From Alkalimonas cellulosilytica (GTDB lineage Bacteria > Pseudomonadota > Gammaproteobacteria > Enterobacterales > Alteromonadaceae): a stretch of DNA of 19,357 nucleotides. Below the pieces are notes generated by a model, which made no database searches, had not been told where the DNA came from, and saw nothing but the letters and a program-made list of their open reading frames with translations. The first letter of the stretch is position 1. Every line of letters starts with the position of its first letter. Of the stretch, positions 1 through 8,883 are shown one piece after another. The DNA lies in contig NZ_JAUHLI010000028.1 of NCBI RefSeq assembly GCF_036325985.1, positions 1 to 19,357 of the forward strand, in the 5' to 3' direction. Position numbers and translations under genes: made by a program.

Positions 1-56
1 AGCAGTCATAGCAAAGCCGAATGATGAATGGTAACCACCGTTAGACTCGGCGCCAT

Positions 57-95
57 AAAAAAACGTACACACCACTATGCGCAGTGTGTACGTTT
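57..95 (-). terminator. Rho-independent terminator of the liu/sco operon
   Basis: Read on the minus strand, a perfect 12-bp stem (AAACGTACACAC paired with GTGTGTACGTTT, 11-nt loop) runs straight into seven T residues. It lies 53 bases past the scoB stop codon, the right place to end leftward transcription of the operon. On the plus strand the stem is followed by TTTAGATG with no long T-run, so it looks one-directional. Positions 1-56 beyond it show no gene or signal that I can support. Confidence 0.9.
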
Positions 96-148
96 AGATG
101 TAGTCTTTAGCAGTATGGAAAAAAACTCTCTGCTGGCGCCCAGTACGA

Positions 149-805
149 TTAAAACTGCATTTCCGGGATATCGCCGCTTACCACCAGCTTGCCGCCAGTT
201 TTTTGCTGAATCTCTTCCACCGAAATACCTGGCGCTCGCTCCAGCAGATGGAAAGCGCCATCCCGTACTTCCAGCACCGCCAGATCGGTGACGATTTTCT
301 TCACACAGCCCACGCCGGTCAGGGGCAGGGTGCAGTCCGGTAACAGCTTGCTGTTGCCGTGTTTGTCGGCGTGCGTCATGGTGACAATGATGTTTTGCGC
401 GCCGGCCACCAGATCCATAGCGCCGCCCATACCTTTCACCAGCTTGCCTGGGATCATCCAGCTGGCGATGTTGCCGTGCTGGTCGACTTCAAAAGCGCCC
501 AATACCGTTAAATCGACATGGCCGCCGCGGATCATGGCAAAGCTTTCGGCCGAGCTGAAAATAGCGGCACCGGTGGCTGCGGTCACGGTTTCTTTGCCGG
601 CATTGATCATATCGGCATCGATTTCAGCTTCGGTTGGGTAGGGACCCATGCCCAGCAAGCCATTTTCCGATTGCAGCATCACCTCGATGCCGGTTGGCAC
701 GTAGTTGGCGACCAGGGTAGGAATACCGATGCCAAGGTTAACGTAGAAGCCATCTTGCAGTTCCTGCGCCACTCGCATAGCGACTTGTTCACGTGATAAA
801 GCCAT
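149..805 (-). CDS. scoB: 3-oxoacid CoA-transferase subunit B (acetoacetate:succinyl-CoA transferase beta chain)
   Basis: Beta chain of the cytosolic CoA-transferase that moves CoA from succinyl-CoA to acetoacetate, giving acetoacetyl-CoA for thiolysis. At 218 residues it has the usual length of the family. The catalytic glutamate motif SENGLLGMG is at residues 46-54 (Glu47 is the expected CoA-thioester residue), preceded by the NLGIGIPT motif at 23-30. The start chosen is MALSREQ at 805, because AAGGAGG sits 6 nt upstream; a longer frame reaching 856 would overlap scoA and adds non-family sequence. Ten bases separate it from the scoA stop, so the subunits are co-translated. Its position after liuE corresponds to liuG in related liu operons. 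It could also be called atoA, but the succinyl-CoA:acetoacetate role fits this pathway better. Confidence 0.93.
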   Translation of the reverse strand: MALSREQVAMRVAQELQDGFYVNLGIGIPTLVANYVPTGIEVMLQSENGLLGMGPYPTEAEIDADMINAGKETVTAATGAAIFSSAESFAMIRGGHVDLTVLGAFEVDQHGNIASWMIPGKLVKGMGGAMDLVAGAQNIIVTMTHADKHGNSKLLPDCTLPLTGVGCVKKIVTDLAVLEVRDGAFHLLERAPGISVEEIQQKTGGKLVVSGDIPEMQF

Positions 806-815
806 TGCTGCCTCC

Positions 816-1517
816 TTAACCTTGACGAACCATGCGGCGTTCAATGCGTTTTTCAAAGTTGCCTTTGATCACGCGCTGCACATAAATACCCGGGGTGTGA
901 ATTTGGCTGGGTTCCAGCTCGCCCGGCTCGACAATCTCTTCCACTTCGGCCACGGTGATCTTGCCGGCGGTGGCCGCCATTGGGTTGAAGTTCATCGCGG
1001 TGTGGCGGAACACCAGGTTGCCGTACCGGTCGGCTTTCCAGGCGCGGACGATGGCAAAATCGCCAGTGATAGCCGGTTCCAGCACATAATGGCGGCCATC
1101 AATTTCACGGGTCTCTTTGCCTTCGGCGACCGGAGTACCGTAACCGGTGGCGGTGAAAAAGGCCGGAATACCGGCACCGCCAGCCCGCATTTTTTCAGCA
1201 AGCGTGCCCTGCGGCGTCAGTTCGACTTCCAGCTCACCGTTTAGCAGCTGCTTTTCGAACAGAGCGTTTTCACCGACATAGGAGGCGATCATTTTCTTGA
1301 TCTGCTTATCTTCCAGCAAAATGCCCAGGCCAAACCCATCGACGCCACAGTTGTTGGATACCACCGTCAGCTCCCGGGTACCCATTTTTTTGATCTGGGC
1401 TATCAAGCCTTCCGGAATACCGCACAGGCCAAAACCACCGGCAATTACCGTCATGCCGTCTTCCAGCCCGGCCATCGCTGCTTCGTAACTTTCTACGACT
1501 TTATTAAACCCTGCCAT
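816..1517 (-). CDS. scoA: 3-oxoacid CoA-transferase subunit A (acetoacetate:succinyl-CoA transferase alpha chain)
   Basis: Alpha chain of the heteromeric CoA-transferase, partner of the next gene. At 233 residues it is normal for the family. The diagnostic motif GGFGLCGIPEG is at residues 27-37 and a conserved NNCGVDGFGLG segment follows near residue 55. Start MAGFNKVVES has AGGA 7-8 nt upstream. In leucine catabolism LiuE releases free acetoacetate, and this enzyme reactivates it with succinyl-CoA. The gene is first after a 182-bp gap holding a palindromic repeat; I saw no convincing separate promoter there, so it may depend on readthrough from liuE or on a promoter I cannot recognise. Its place matches liuF. 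Confidence 0.93.
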   Translation of the reverse strand: MAGFNKVVESYEAAMAGLEDGMTVIAGGFGLCGIPEGLIAQIKKMGTRELTVVSNNCGVDGFGLGILLEDKQIKKMIASYVGENALFEKQLLNGELEVELTPQGTLAEKMRAGGAGIPAFFTATGYGTPVAEGKETREIDGRHYVLEPAITGDFAIVRAWKADRYGNLVFRHTAMNFNPMAATAGKITVAEVEEIVEPGELEPSQIHTPGIYVQRVIKGNFEKRIERRMVRQG

Positions 1518-1553
1518 TTGTAATCCTCATTGCTTCGAACATCTGACGTCCGC

Positions 1554-1680
1554 TGCTCATAATGAGCAGAGGTGGATGTATCTTTTGGTGTGAACCTGTC
1601 AGGCAAGGATGCCTGACAAGAGCCCCCTGGGAAGGGTTCACGGCGTGTCACACCAAAAGATACGCAACCTCTGCATGCTC
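1554..1680. repeat. Mosaic palindromic intergenic element (REP/MITE-like)
   Basis: The liuE-scoA gap contains nested inverted repeats. The outer arms, 1566-1593 and 1648-1674, match over about 27 bases with a few differences, including 16 contiguous perfect bases (1578-1593 against 1648-1663). Inside are GTGAACC (1590-1596) with GGTTCAC (1635-1641), and a perfect 8-bp hairpin GTCAGGCA/TGCCTGAC with loop AGGA (1598-1617). A separate 15-bp palindrome, TGCTCAT-A-ATGAGCA (1554-1568), overlaps the left edge. There is no transposase, no protein-coding potential and no T-tract like that of the terminators here. This is the structure of non-autonomous repeats dispersed through gammaproteobacterial genomes. 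Copy number is unknown from this window. Confidence 0.75.
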
Positions 1681-1699
1681 CGAAGAGCCTGAATTCAGC

Positions 1700-2605
1700 T
1701 TAATTTTTAAGGCACTTCGCCTGCAAAGCCAATCCTACTTTAGAACTAACCGGCTTGCCGAGCTCGGCGCAAATCGCCCAGCCTGCTTGTGCCAGCGCAT
1801 TTAAATCCACGCCGTGCTCAATGCCAAGGCCATCTAGCAAATAAACCACATCTTCGCTGGCAACATTGCCGGACGCCCCGGCGGCATAAGGGCAGCCGCC
1901 CAGGCCAGCCACGGCACTGTCGATCACCGCAACACCGCGCAGCAGCGCGGTGTAAATATTGGTTAACGCCTGGCCGTAGGTATCATGAAAATGCACCGCC
2001 ACTTGCTCTAGTGGCACCACCGCCAGCACTGCATCCAGCATCGCAGCAACGGTTTTGGGCGTGCCGACGCCGATGGTATCGCCGAGTGAAATCTCGTAGC
2101 AGCCCATCTCCAGCAAGGCTTTGGCGACCCGGGCCACTTCGGCCGGGGCCACATCGCCCTGATAAGGACAGCCCACCACGCAGGAGACATAACCACGCAC
2201 CCGGATGCCATCGGCTTTGGCGGCGGCCAGTACCGGCGCAAAGCGCTCCAGGCTTTCGTCGATGCTGCAGTTGATGTTTTTCTGGCTGAAGGCTTCGGAG
2301 GCGGCACCAAAAATGGCCACTTCATCGGCACCGGCGGCTTTGGCGGCTTGGTAGCCTTTTAAGTTGGGGGTCAGGGCAGCGTAGCAAATTCCGGCCTTGC
2401 GCTCGATGCCAGCAAAAACCTCGGCCGAGTCGGCCATTTGCGGCACCCACTTGGGGGACACAAAAGCGCCGGTTTCGATGGTATCGAGCCCGGTAGCGCT
2501 CAGCTGATTGACCAACTGGATTTTAGCTCCAAGCGACACCGCGACTTCATTTTGTAGACCGTCACGGGGCCCGACTTCGACCAGGCGAACTTTGGTTGGC
2601 AGCAT
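1700..2605 (-). CDS. liuE: Hydroxymethylglutaryl-CoA lyase
   Basis: Cleaves 3-hydroxy-3-methylglutaryl-CoA to acetyl-CoA and acetoacetate, the last specific step of leucine degradation. The 301-residue TIM-barrel protein shows GPRDGLQNE at 12-20 (catalytic Arg13 and metal-binding Asp14), the HFHD metal-ligand motif at 205-208, and the signature loop GLGGCPYA at 234-241 with catalytic Cys238. The HMGL-type CVVGCPYQGDV segment is at 142-152. The ATG overlaps the liuD TGA by one base (TGATG) and GGAGGA precedes it inside liuD, so translation is coupled. Length and motifs agree with bacterial LiuE/MvaB; isopropylmalate synthase and other DRE-TIM relatives lack the GGCPYA loop. Confidence 0.96.
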   Translation of the reverse strand: MLPTKVRLVEVGPRDGLQNEVAVSLGAKIQLVNQLSATGLDTIETGAFVSPKWVPQMADSAEVFAGIERKAGICYAALTPNLKGYQAAKAAGADEVAIFGAASEAFSQKNINCSIDESLERFAPVLAAAKADGIRVRGYVSCVVGCPYQGDVAPAEVARVAKALLEMGCYEISLGDTIGVGTPKTVAAMLDAVLAVVPLEQVAVHFHDTYGQALTNIYTALLRGVAVIDSAVAGLGGCPYAAGASGNVASEDVVYLLDGLGIEHGVDLNALAQAGWAICAELGKPVSSKVGLALQAKCLKN

Positions 2606-4590
2606 CAGGCGTCCTCCGTTTCCAGCTCGACCAGCTCAGCACCATCCTGCACCAATTCACCGGCCTGATAGAACACGGCTTTGACGGTGGCATCGGTAGG
2701 GGCCTTGATGCTGTACTCCATTTTCATCGCTTCCATCACCACCAGGGTTTGACCGGCTTTGACCTGTTGACCGGCTTCCACCAGTACCGCAACGATGGTG
2801 CCGTTCATCGGCGCTGTCAGGCTGCCGCTGTCGTCGCTCAGCTCGGTTTCGGTCAGTAGTTCAGTCTGATAACTGAAATCGTAGCGATGGTGGCGGATAA
2901 AGACACTGATGGTGTCCTGGTACTGACTGATCCGCACCCGGGTCTTGTGCTCACCTAAGGTGGCAATCAGTTCATCGCCTTGCAAACGGGCCTGGCAGCG
3001 CAGCTGCTGGCCATCCAGCTGCACCAGCACCGCATCCTGCAATTGCTGCAGCTGCAATTGGTGGCTGTGTTCCTGATGCTGCAGGTTCAGCAGTTGCATC
3101 GGCTGTTCGTTCAGACGCCAGCCATGGCTAAACTGCCAGGGGCTGAAGGCATCGCTGCAGCTTTGCGGTTGCTTTTGCGTTTCCAGAATGTACAAAGCTG
3201 CCAGCACCAGCGCTTGGTTGTTTTCTTTGGTGGCTGGTGCGAACAGCGATGCTTGATGATGCTCAATAAAGTTGGTGTCAAGCTCGGCCGCGACAAAAGA
3301 CGGATGCTCAACCAGACTGGTCAGGAAGCTCAGATTGGTGGTGACCCCGGCGATGCGGTAATCATCCAGCGCCCGCAGCATACGGCTGATGGCACGGTCA
3401 CGATCTTCATCCCAGACAATCAGCTTGGCGATCATCGGATCGTAGTAGGGGCTGATTTCATCGTTCTCGACCACGCCGCTGTCGACCCGCACATAGCGGC
3501 TGGCTTCCGGCTGGCGCAAATAGGTCAGTTTGCCGGTCGCAGGCAGGAAATCGTTGTCCGGATCTTCAGCATAGACCCGCACCTCGATGGCATGGCCATG
3601 CAAGCTGACTTCGTGCTGCGCCAACGGCAATGGCTGGCCGCTGGCAACCAGCAATTGCCATTTCACCAGATCCTGGCCGGTGATCATCTCGGTAACCGGA
3701 TGCTCGACCTGCAAACGGGTATTCATTTCCATAAAATAGAAAGAGCCGTCTTCATCGAACAAAAATTCAACGGTACCGGCACCGCGGTAATCAATAGCCT
3801 GAGCGGCTTTAACGGCAGCTTCTCCCATTGACTGACGCTGGGCTTCAGTAAAGCCTGGCGCAGGAGCTTCTTCAATCACTTTTTGATGACGGCGCTGGAT
3901 CGAGCAATCGCGCTCGGCCAGATAAACGGCATGGCCATGGTTGTCGGCAAACACCTGGATCTCAACATGGCGCGGCTTGGTCAGGTAGCGCTCCATCAGC
4001 ATTTTGTCGTTGCCAAAACCTGCCATGGCTTCGCGTTTGGCACCGGCCAATGCATCGGCAAATTCACTTTGCTGCCACACCACCCGCATGCCTTTGCCGC
4101 CGCCGCCATAAGCCGCTTTGAGCAGCAAGGGGTAACCAATTTTTTCCGCTTCTTTGGCTAGGAAATCCGGTGCCTGCTCATCGCCATGATAGCCGGGTAC
4201 CAGCGGCACCCCGGCTTTGGCCATAATGTCTTTGGCGGCACTTTTTGAGCCCATGGCTTCAATGGCACCGACCGGCGGGCCGATAAAGACCACACCGGCA
4301 GCGTCACAGGCTTTGGCAAAATCAGCATTTTCCGATAAAAAGCCATAACCCGGGTGGATGGCTTCGGCACCTGCCGCTTTGGCGATTTGCAGAATTTTAT
4401 CGGCTTTTAAGTAAGAGTCTTTACTGGGTGCCGGCCCCAGTAAGAAGGCTTCGTCTGCCATGTTGACATGGCGGGCATTGGCATCGGCTTCCGAGTAAAC
4501 CGCCACACAGCGGATCCCCAGCTTGTGCGCGGTTTCGATAATACGGCAGGCGATTTCGCCGCGATTGGCAATCAGGATTTTACGAAACAT
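2605..4590 (-). CDS. liuD: Methylcrotonyl-CoA carboxylase, biotin-carrying alpha subunit
   Basis: ATP-dependent biotin carboxylase plus biotin carrier of 3-methylcrotonyl-CoA carboxylase; it carboxylates its own biotin, and LiuB passes the CO2 to methylcrotonyl-CoA. The 661 residues hold a biotin carboxylase N-domain (KILIANRGEIACRI at 4-17), the ATP-grasp glycine loop GGGGKGM at 162-168 and the active-site segment EMNTRLQVEHPVTE at 288-301. A linker/BT region of roughly 455-590 and a C-terminal biotinyl domain with AMKMEY (biotinyl-Lys623) follow. Acetyl-CoA and propionyl-CoA carboxylase alpha chains share this core, but the position between liuC and liuE and the total length support the methylcrotonyl enzyme. 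The start is 3 bases after the liuC stop, with AAGGAT upstream. Confidence 0.96.
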   Translation of the reverse strand: MFRKILIANRGEIACRIIETAHKLGIRCVAVYSEADANARHVNMADEAFLLGPAPSKDSYLKADKILQIAKAAGAEAIHPGYGFLSENADFAKACDAAGVVFIGPPVGAIEAMGSKSAAKDIMAKAGVPLVPGYHGDEQAPDFLAKEAEKIGYPLLLKAAYGGGGKGMRVVWQQSEFADALAGAKREAMAGFGNDKMLMERYLTKPRHVEIQVFADNHGHAVYLAERDCSIQRRHQKVIEEAPAPGFTEAQRQSMGEAAVKAAQAIDYRGAGTVEFLFDEDGSFYFMEMNTRLQVEHPVTEMITGQDLVKWQLLVASGQPLPLAQHEVSLHGHAIEVRVYAEDPDNDFLPATGKLTYLRQPEASRYVRVDSGVVENDEISPYYDPMIAKLIVWDEDRDRAISRMLRALDDYRIAGVTTNLSFLTSLVEHPSFVAAELDTNFIEHHQASLFAPATKENNQALVLAALYILETQKQPQSCSDAFSPWQFSHGWRLNEQPMQLLNLQHQEHSHQLQLQQLQDAVLVQLDGQQLRCQARLQGDELIATLGEHKTRVRISQYQDTISVFIRHHRYDFSYQTELLTETELSDDSGSLTAPMNGTIVAVLVEAGQQVKAGQTLVVMEAMKMEYSIKAPTDATVKAVFYQAGELVQDGAELVELETEDA

Positions 4591-4593
4591 GGG

Positions 4594-5388
4594 TTAATCC
4601 TTGGGCAGCCAGGCGGGGCTGCGCTTGGTAAGAAATGCAGTCAGACCTTCCTGACCTTCGGCCGACACCCGGATACGGGCGATGGCTTCGCTGGTGTGTG
4701 CAATCAGGGCGGCATTGATGGGCTGCTGGTCGACATCGGCAATCAGCTGCTTGGCCGCAGTCACGGCGGCCGGGCTGTTTTGCAGCAGCTGCAGGCAGAG
4801 TTTTTCAGCCGCTTCGGCTAAACCGCCTTCAGGGACCAGCTGATGCACCAGTCCCAGTCGCAAGGCTTCCTCGGCAAAGAAGCGCTCGGCGGTTAAAAAA
4901 TAACGCCGGCTGGCCCGCTCGCCAATGGCCCGCATTACATAAGGGCTGATTACGGCCGGGATCAGGCCAATTTTCACTTCGCTTAAGCAAAAGCTGGCTT
5001 TGGGCTCCGCCAGGGCGATGTCGCAGCAAGCCACCAGCCCCAGAGCACCGCCAAAAGCTGCGCCCTGCACCAGGGCGATGGTTGGTTTTGGAAAGCGATC
5101 CAGGCTACGCATCAACTCGGCCAGCCGGCCGGCATCGTCCAGGTTTTGCTGGTAATCTTTGGCAGCCATTGAACGCATCCAGTTCAAATCGGCGCCGGCA
5201 GAAAAGTTTTTGCCATTGGCTTTTAGCAGCAACAGCCGCACAGCAGAGTTCTCTGCCAGTTGCTGCAAGGCGTCGATGATTTGCTCAATCATCACATCGT
5301 CAAAGGCGTTGTGCACCTCGGGGCGGTTCAGCGTCAGACTGGCGACGCCCTGAGGGGATACAGACAGCTCCAGGTAGGATTCAGCCAT
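4594..5388 (-). CDS. liuC: Methylglutaconyl-CoA hydratase (crotonase family)
   Basis: Hydrates 3-methylglutaconyl-CoA to HMG-CoA. The 264-residue crotonase fold shows the oxyanion-hole segments FSAGADLNWM (62-71) and AAFGGALGLV (110-119), and SEVKIGLIPAVISPYV from 136. Aligned without gaps to the classical enoyl-CoA hydratase pattern GGGCELAMMCDI, the position of the first catalytic glutamate is Gly117, while the second is kept as Glu137. From memory of the family this is usual for bacterial LiuC proteins and marks the methylglutaconyl branch rather than general beta-oxidation. Start MAESYLEL lies 18 bases after the liuB stop with GGAG upstream. The gene sits between the two methylcrotonyl carboxylase genes, as in other liu operons. 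Confidence 0.94.
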   Translation of the reverse strand: MAESYLELSVSPQGVASLTLNRPEVHNAFDDVMIEQIIDALQQLAENSAVRLLLLKANGKNFSAGADLNWMRSMAAKDYQQNLDDAGRLAELMRSLDRFPKPTIALVQGAAFGGALGLVACCDIALAEPKASFCLSEVKIGLIPAVISPYVMRAIGERASRRYFLTAERFFAEEALRLGLVHQLVPEGGLAEAAEKLCLQLLQNSPAAVTAAKQLIADVDQQPINAALIAHTSEAIARIRVSAEGQEGLTAFLTKRSPAWLPKD

Positions 5389-5406
5389 TACAGGTAATCT
5401 CCAGCA

Positions 5407-7014
<1,608 letters not shown>

Positions 7015-7020
7015 TGCTGT

Positions 7021-7025
7021 CACCT
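7021..7025 (-). promoter_or_regulatory. Ribosome binding site deciding the GTG start of liuB
   Basis: On the minus strand AGGTG is followed by six bases (ACAGCA) and then the GTG at 7014. It is a slightly imperfect Shine-Dalgarno in the right place, and it supports the GTG start over the upstream ATG at 7083. Confidence 0.65.
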
Positions 7026-7051
7026 GTTGCTGGAAACTGCCCGCTGTAAAA

Positions 7052-8221
7052 TTAATTCGACTCGGTGAAAAGCTCACGGCCAATCAGCATGCGGCGGATC
7101 TCCGAAGTACCGGCGCCGATTTCATAGAGTTTGGCATCACGCAGCAAACGTCCGGTCGGGTACTCGTTGATGTAACCATTGCCGCCCAGCAGTTGAATGG
7201 CATCCAGTGCCATCTGGGTGGCGAGCTCGGCAGCGTACAGGATCACCGCAGCGGCATCTTTACGGGTGGTTTCACCGCGATCACAGGCTTTGGCCACGGT
7301 ATAGACGTAAGAGCGGGCGGCATTCATTCGGGTGTACATATCGGCTAGTTTGCCCTGCACCAGCTGAAACTCACCAATTGACTGGCCAAATTGTTTGCGA
7401 TCGTGGATGTAAGGCACCACCACGTCCATGCAAGCGGTCATAATGCCGAGTGGGCCGGCAGAGAGCACCACGCGCTCGTAATCCAGGCCACTCATCAGCA
7501 CCTGCACACCACGGCCGACTTCGCCCAGCACGTTTTCTGCCGGCACTTCGCAGTCTTCAAACACCAGCTCACAGGTGTTGGAGCCGCGCATGCCGAGCTT
7601 GTCCAGTTTCTGCGCTTGGCTAAAGCCTTTAAAGCCACGCTCAACAATAAAGGCAGTGATGCCTTTGGAGCCGGCATTGACATCGGTTTTGGCGTAAATC
7701 ACGTAGGTGTGCGCATCCGGGCCATTGGTGATCCACATCTTGTTGCCGTTTAAGATGTAACGATCGCCTTGCTTGTCGGCGCGCAGTTTCATGCTAACCA
7801 CATCGGAGCCGGCATTGGGCTCGCTCATCGCCAAAGCGCCAATGTGCTCACCGCTGCATAGTTTAGGCAGGTACTTTTGCTTTTGTGCTTCATTGCCGTT
7901 GCGGAAAATCTGATTCACGCACAGGTTGGAGTGGGCGCCATAAGACAGAGCCACCGAGGCAGAAGCCCGGCTGATCTCTTCCATCGCCACCACATGCTCC
8001 AGGTAGCCAAGTCCAGAGCCGCCGTACTGTTCATCAACGGTAATGCCGAGCAGGCCCAGATCACCAAACTTGCGCCATAACTCGTTCGGGAACGCATTGT
8101 CGTGATCAATTTGCTCGGCACGTGGGGCAATTTCTTCGCGGGCAAAGGCATTGACCTGCTCACGGATCATGTCGACGGTTTCGCCAAGGTCAAAATTCAG
8201 AGTTTTATAAGTCGTGATCAT
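7052..8221 (-). CDS. liuA: Isovaleryl-CoA dehydrogenase
   Basis: FAD-dependent acyl-CoA dehydrogenase that oxidises isovaleryl-CoA to 3-methylcrotonyl-CoA and passes electrons to ETF. From MITTYKTLNF it has 389 residues, normal for the family. The FAD/substrate motif AMSEPNAGSD is at 131-140 and KMWITNG at 161-167. The catalytic base is Glu249 in SGLDYERVVLSAGP, the helix position typical of isovaleryl-CoA dehydrogenases; the C-terminal position used by most acyl-CoA dehydrogenases holds Gly in YEIGAGTSEIRR. This residue pattern separates it from ivdC in the same window. The first ATG, at 8284, would add a repetitive peptide made from 15-bp repeats and is unlikely. The ATG lies inside the end of liuR (17-base overlap), with a weak GGAA upstream, so translation is probably coupled. 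Confidence 0.96.
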   Translation of the reverse strand: MITTYKTLNFDLGETVDMIREQVNAFAREEIAPRAEQIDHDNAFPNELWRKFGDLGLLGITVDEQYGGSGLGYLEHVVAMEEISRASASVALSYGAHSNLCVNQIFRNGNEAQKQKYLPKLCSGEHIGALAMSEPNAGSDVVSMKLRADKQGDRYILNGNKMWITNGPDAHTYVIYAKTDVNAGSKGITAFIVERGFKGFSQAQKLDKLGMRGSNTCELVFEDCEVPAENVLGEVGRGVQVLMSGLDYERVVLSAGPLGIMTACMDVVVPYIHDRKQFGQSIGEFQLVQGKLADMYTRMNAARSYVYTVAKACDRGETTRKDAAAVILYAAELATQMALDAIQLLGGNGYINEYPTGRLLRDAKLYEIGAGTSEIRRMLIGRELFTESN

Positions 8222-8693
8222 GGTGCTGTTCCACTGTTGATTCAAAGGTTGCTGATTCAAGGGTTTCTGATTCAAGGACTGCATTGGCGGCTTTGTTGCC
8301 GCTGTGTTTGGCCTGACTAAGGGTTTCGCGGCAGCGTTTTTCTACCGTAACCAGCTCCATCAGCACCACTTTAATGTCGTCCATTTGCTGGTGCAGTTCG
8401 GCTTTCTTTTGCTCGATCAAGGCCAGCATGGTATTGAGCTGGGTGACGCTGCTTTTATCGGCATCGTACAGCTCGAACAGTTTGCCGGTTTCCGCCAGGC
8501 TAAAGCCCAGCCGTTTTCCGCGCAGGATCAGTTTCAGGCGCACCCGATCCCGTTTGCTGTAGATCCGGGTCTGGCCATTGCGCATCGGCGTCAGCAGACC
8601 TTGATCCTCATAAAAGCGGATACTGCGGGTGGTGATATCAAACTCTTTGGCTAACTCACTGATTGAGTAAGTTGTTTCGGTTTTTTGCGTCAT
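8205..8693 (-). CDS. liuR: MerR-family transcriptional regulator of branched-chain amino-acid degradation
   Basis: DNA-binding regulator of 162 residues. It has an N-terminal MerR winged helix-turn-helix (YSISELAKEFDITTRSIRFY at 9-28, then EDQGLLTP and RIYSKRDRVRLKLI), a dimerisation coiled coil at about 88-125, and an unusual tail of repeated pentapeptides ending in QHHDHDL. The start at 8693 has AGGAAG 6 nt upstream. The ATG at 8720 is impossible for an mRNA made from the promoter found here, because its -10 box covers 8720-8725. As first gene of the liu operon beside a divergent ivd operon, it fits LiuR, assigned to both operons by comparative genomics in gammaproteobacteria. It presumably autoregulates. 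The inducer, probably a branched-chain acyl-CoA intermediate, cannot be read from the sequence. Confidence 0.93.
   Translation of the reverse strand: MTQKTETTYSISELAKEFDITTRSIRFYEDQGLLTPMRNGQTRIYSKRDRVRLKLILRGKRLGFSLAETGKLFELYDADKSSVTQLNTMLALIEQKKAELHQQMDDIKVVLMELVTVEKRCRETLSQAKHSGNKAANAVLESETLESATFESTVEQHHDHDL
8238..8282 (-). repeat. Three tandem 15-bp repeats at the liuR/liuA junction
   Basis: Plus-strand units TGATTCAAAGGTTGC, TGATTCAAGGGTTTC and TGATTCAAGGACTGC stand head to tail with no spacer. They are in frame within liuR and encode a five-residue repeat of the type (T/V)(L/F)ES(E/A/T) near residues 139-153. They end 17 bases before the liuA ATG on the coding side, so copy-number change would alter the LiuR tail in steps of five residues and move the coupled liuA start relative to upstream sequence. 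Confidence 0.85.
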
Positions 8694-8699
8694 GGTGGT

Positions 8700-8705
8700 C
8701 TTCCT
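8700..8705 (-). promoter_or_regulatory. Ribosome binding site deciding the liuR start
   Basis: AGGAAG on the minus strand lies 6 nt before the ATG at 8693. It marks MTQKTETTYS as the start instead of the in-frame ATG at 8720. Confidence 0.75.
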
Positions 8706-8719
8706 GAAATCTGCCGACA

Positions 8720-8748
8720 ACTATAAGTGAAGTTTACGTAAAGGTAAA
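8720..8748 (-). promoter_or_regulatory. Promoter of the liu operon
   Basis: On the minus strand: -35 TTTACC (8743-8748), a 17-base spacer, and -10 TATAGT (8720-8725), five of six matches to TATAAT. Transcription would begin near 8713, giving a leader of about 20 bases before the liuR ATG. The predicted operator covers the -35 and the whole spacer. The spacing is the ordinary 17 bp, not the 19-20 bp of classical MerR-activated promoters, which suggests simple repression rather than DNA-twisting activation. Confidence 0.7.
8727..8748. promoter_or_regulatory. Predicted LiuR operator 1 (liu promoter)
   Basis: A 22-bp imperfect palindrome centred on the perfect core TTTACGTAAA. Read on the minus strand it agrees at 16 of 22 positions with operator 2, and the two combine into a fully symmetric consensus with half-site TTGACGTTTAC. 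It covers the liu -35 box and spacer, a position where a dimer would block RNA polymerase. Confidence 0.75.
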
Positions 8749-8883
8749 GCTGGGGCCGGTGTCGTGCACTGGTCTGAGCTGGTGTTTTCCAAACCGCTGT
8801 AAAGCAAAGATGCCAAACACAGAGCGCTGACCACTGCATTTTGCTGAACAAAAACGACAAAACTGCACCATAGTGGTATAAGG

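Noticed and set aside
1598..1617. Hairpin as the terminator of liuE
   Set aside because: No T-run follows on either strand and the hairpin is nested in a larger symmetric repeat.
1554..1680. CRISPR array or insertion sequence
   Set aside because: There are no regularly spaced direct repeats and no transposase frame; the structure is inverted and nested.
1562..1804. Open frame across the palindromic element before scoA
   Set aside because: It translates the inverted repeat and the end of liuE in antisense, with no ribosome binding site.
2980..3831. Open frame of 283 codons on the plus strand inside liuD
   Set aside because: Fully antisense to a conserved carboxylase gene; no family motifs and Gln/Leu-rich nonsense composition.
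8701..8720. ATG at 8720 as a longer liuR start
   Set aside because: The -10 box of the liu promoter covers this codon and the stronger ribosome binding site belongs to the ATG at 8693.
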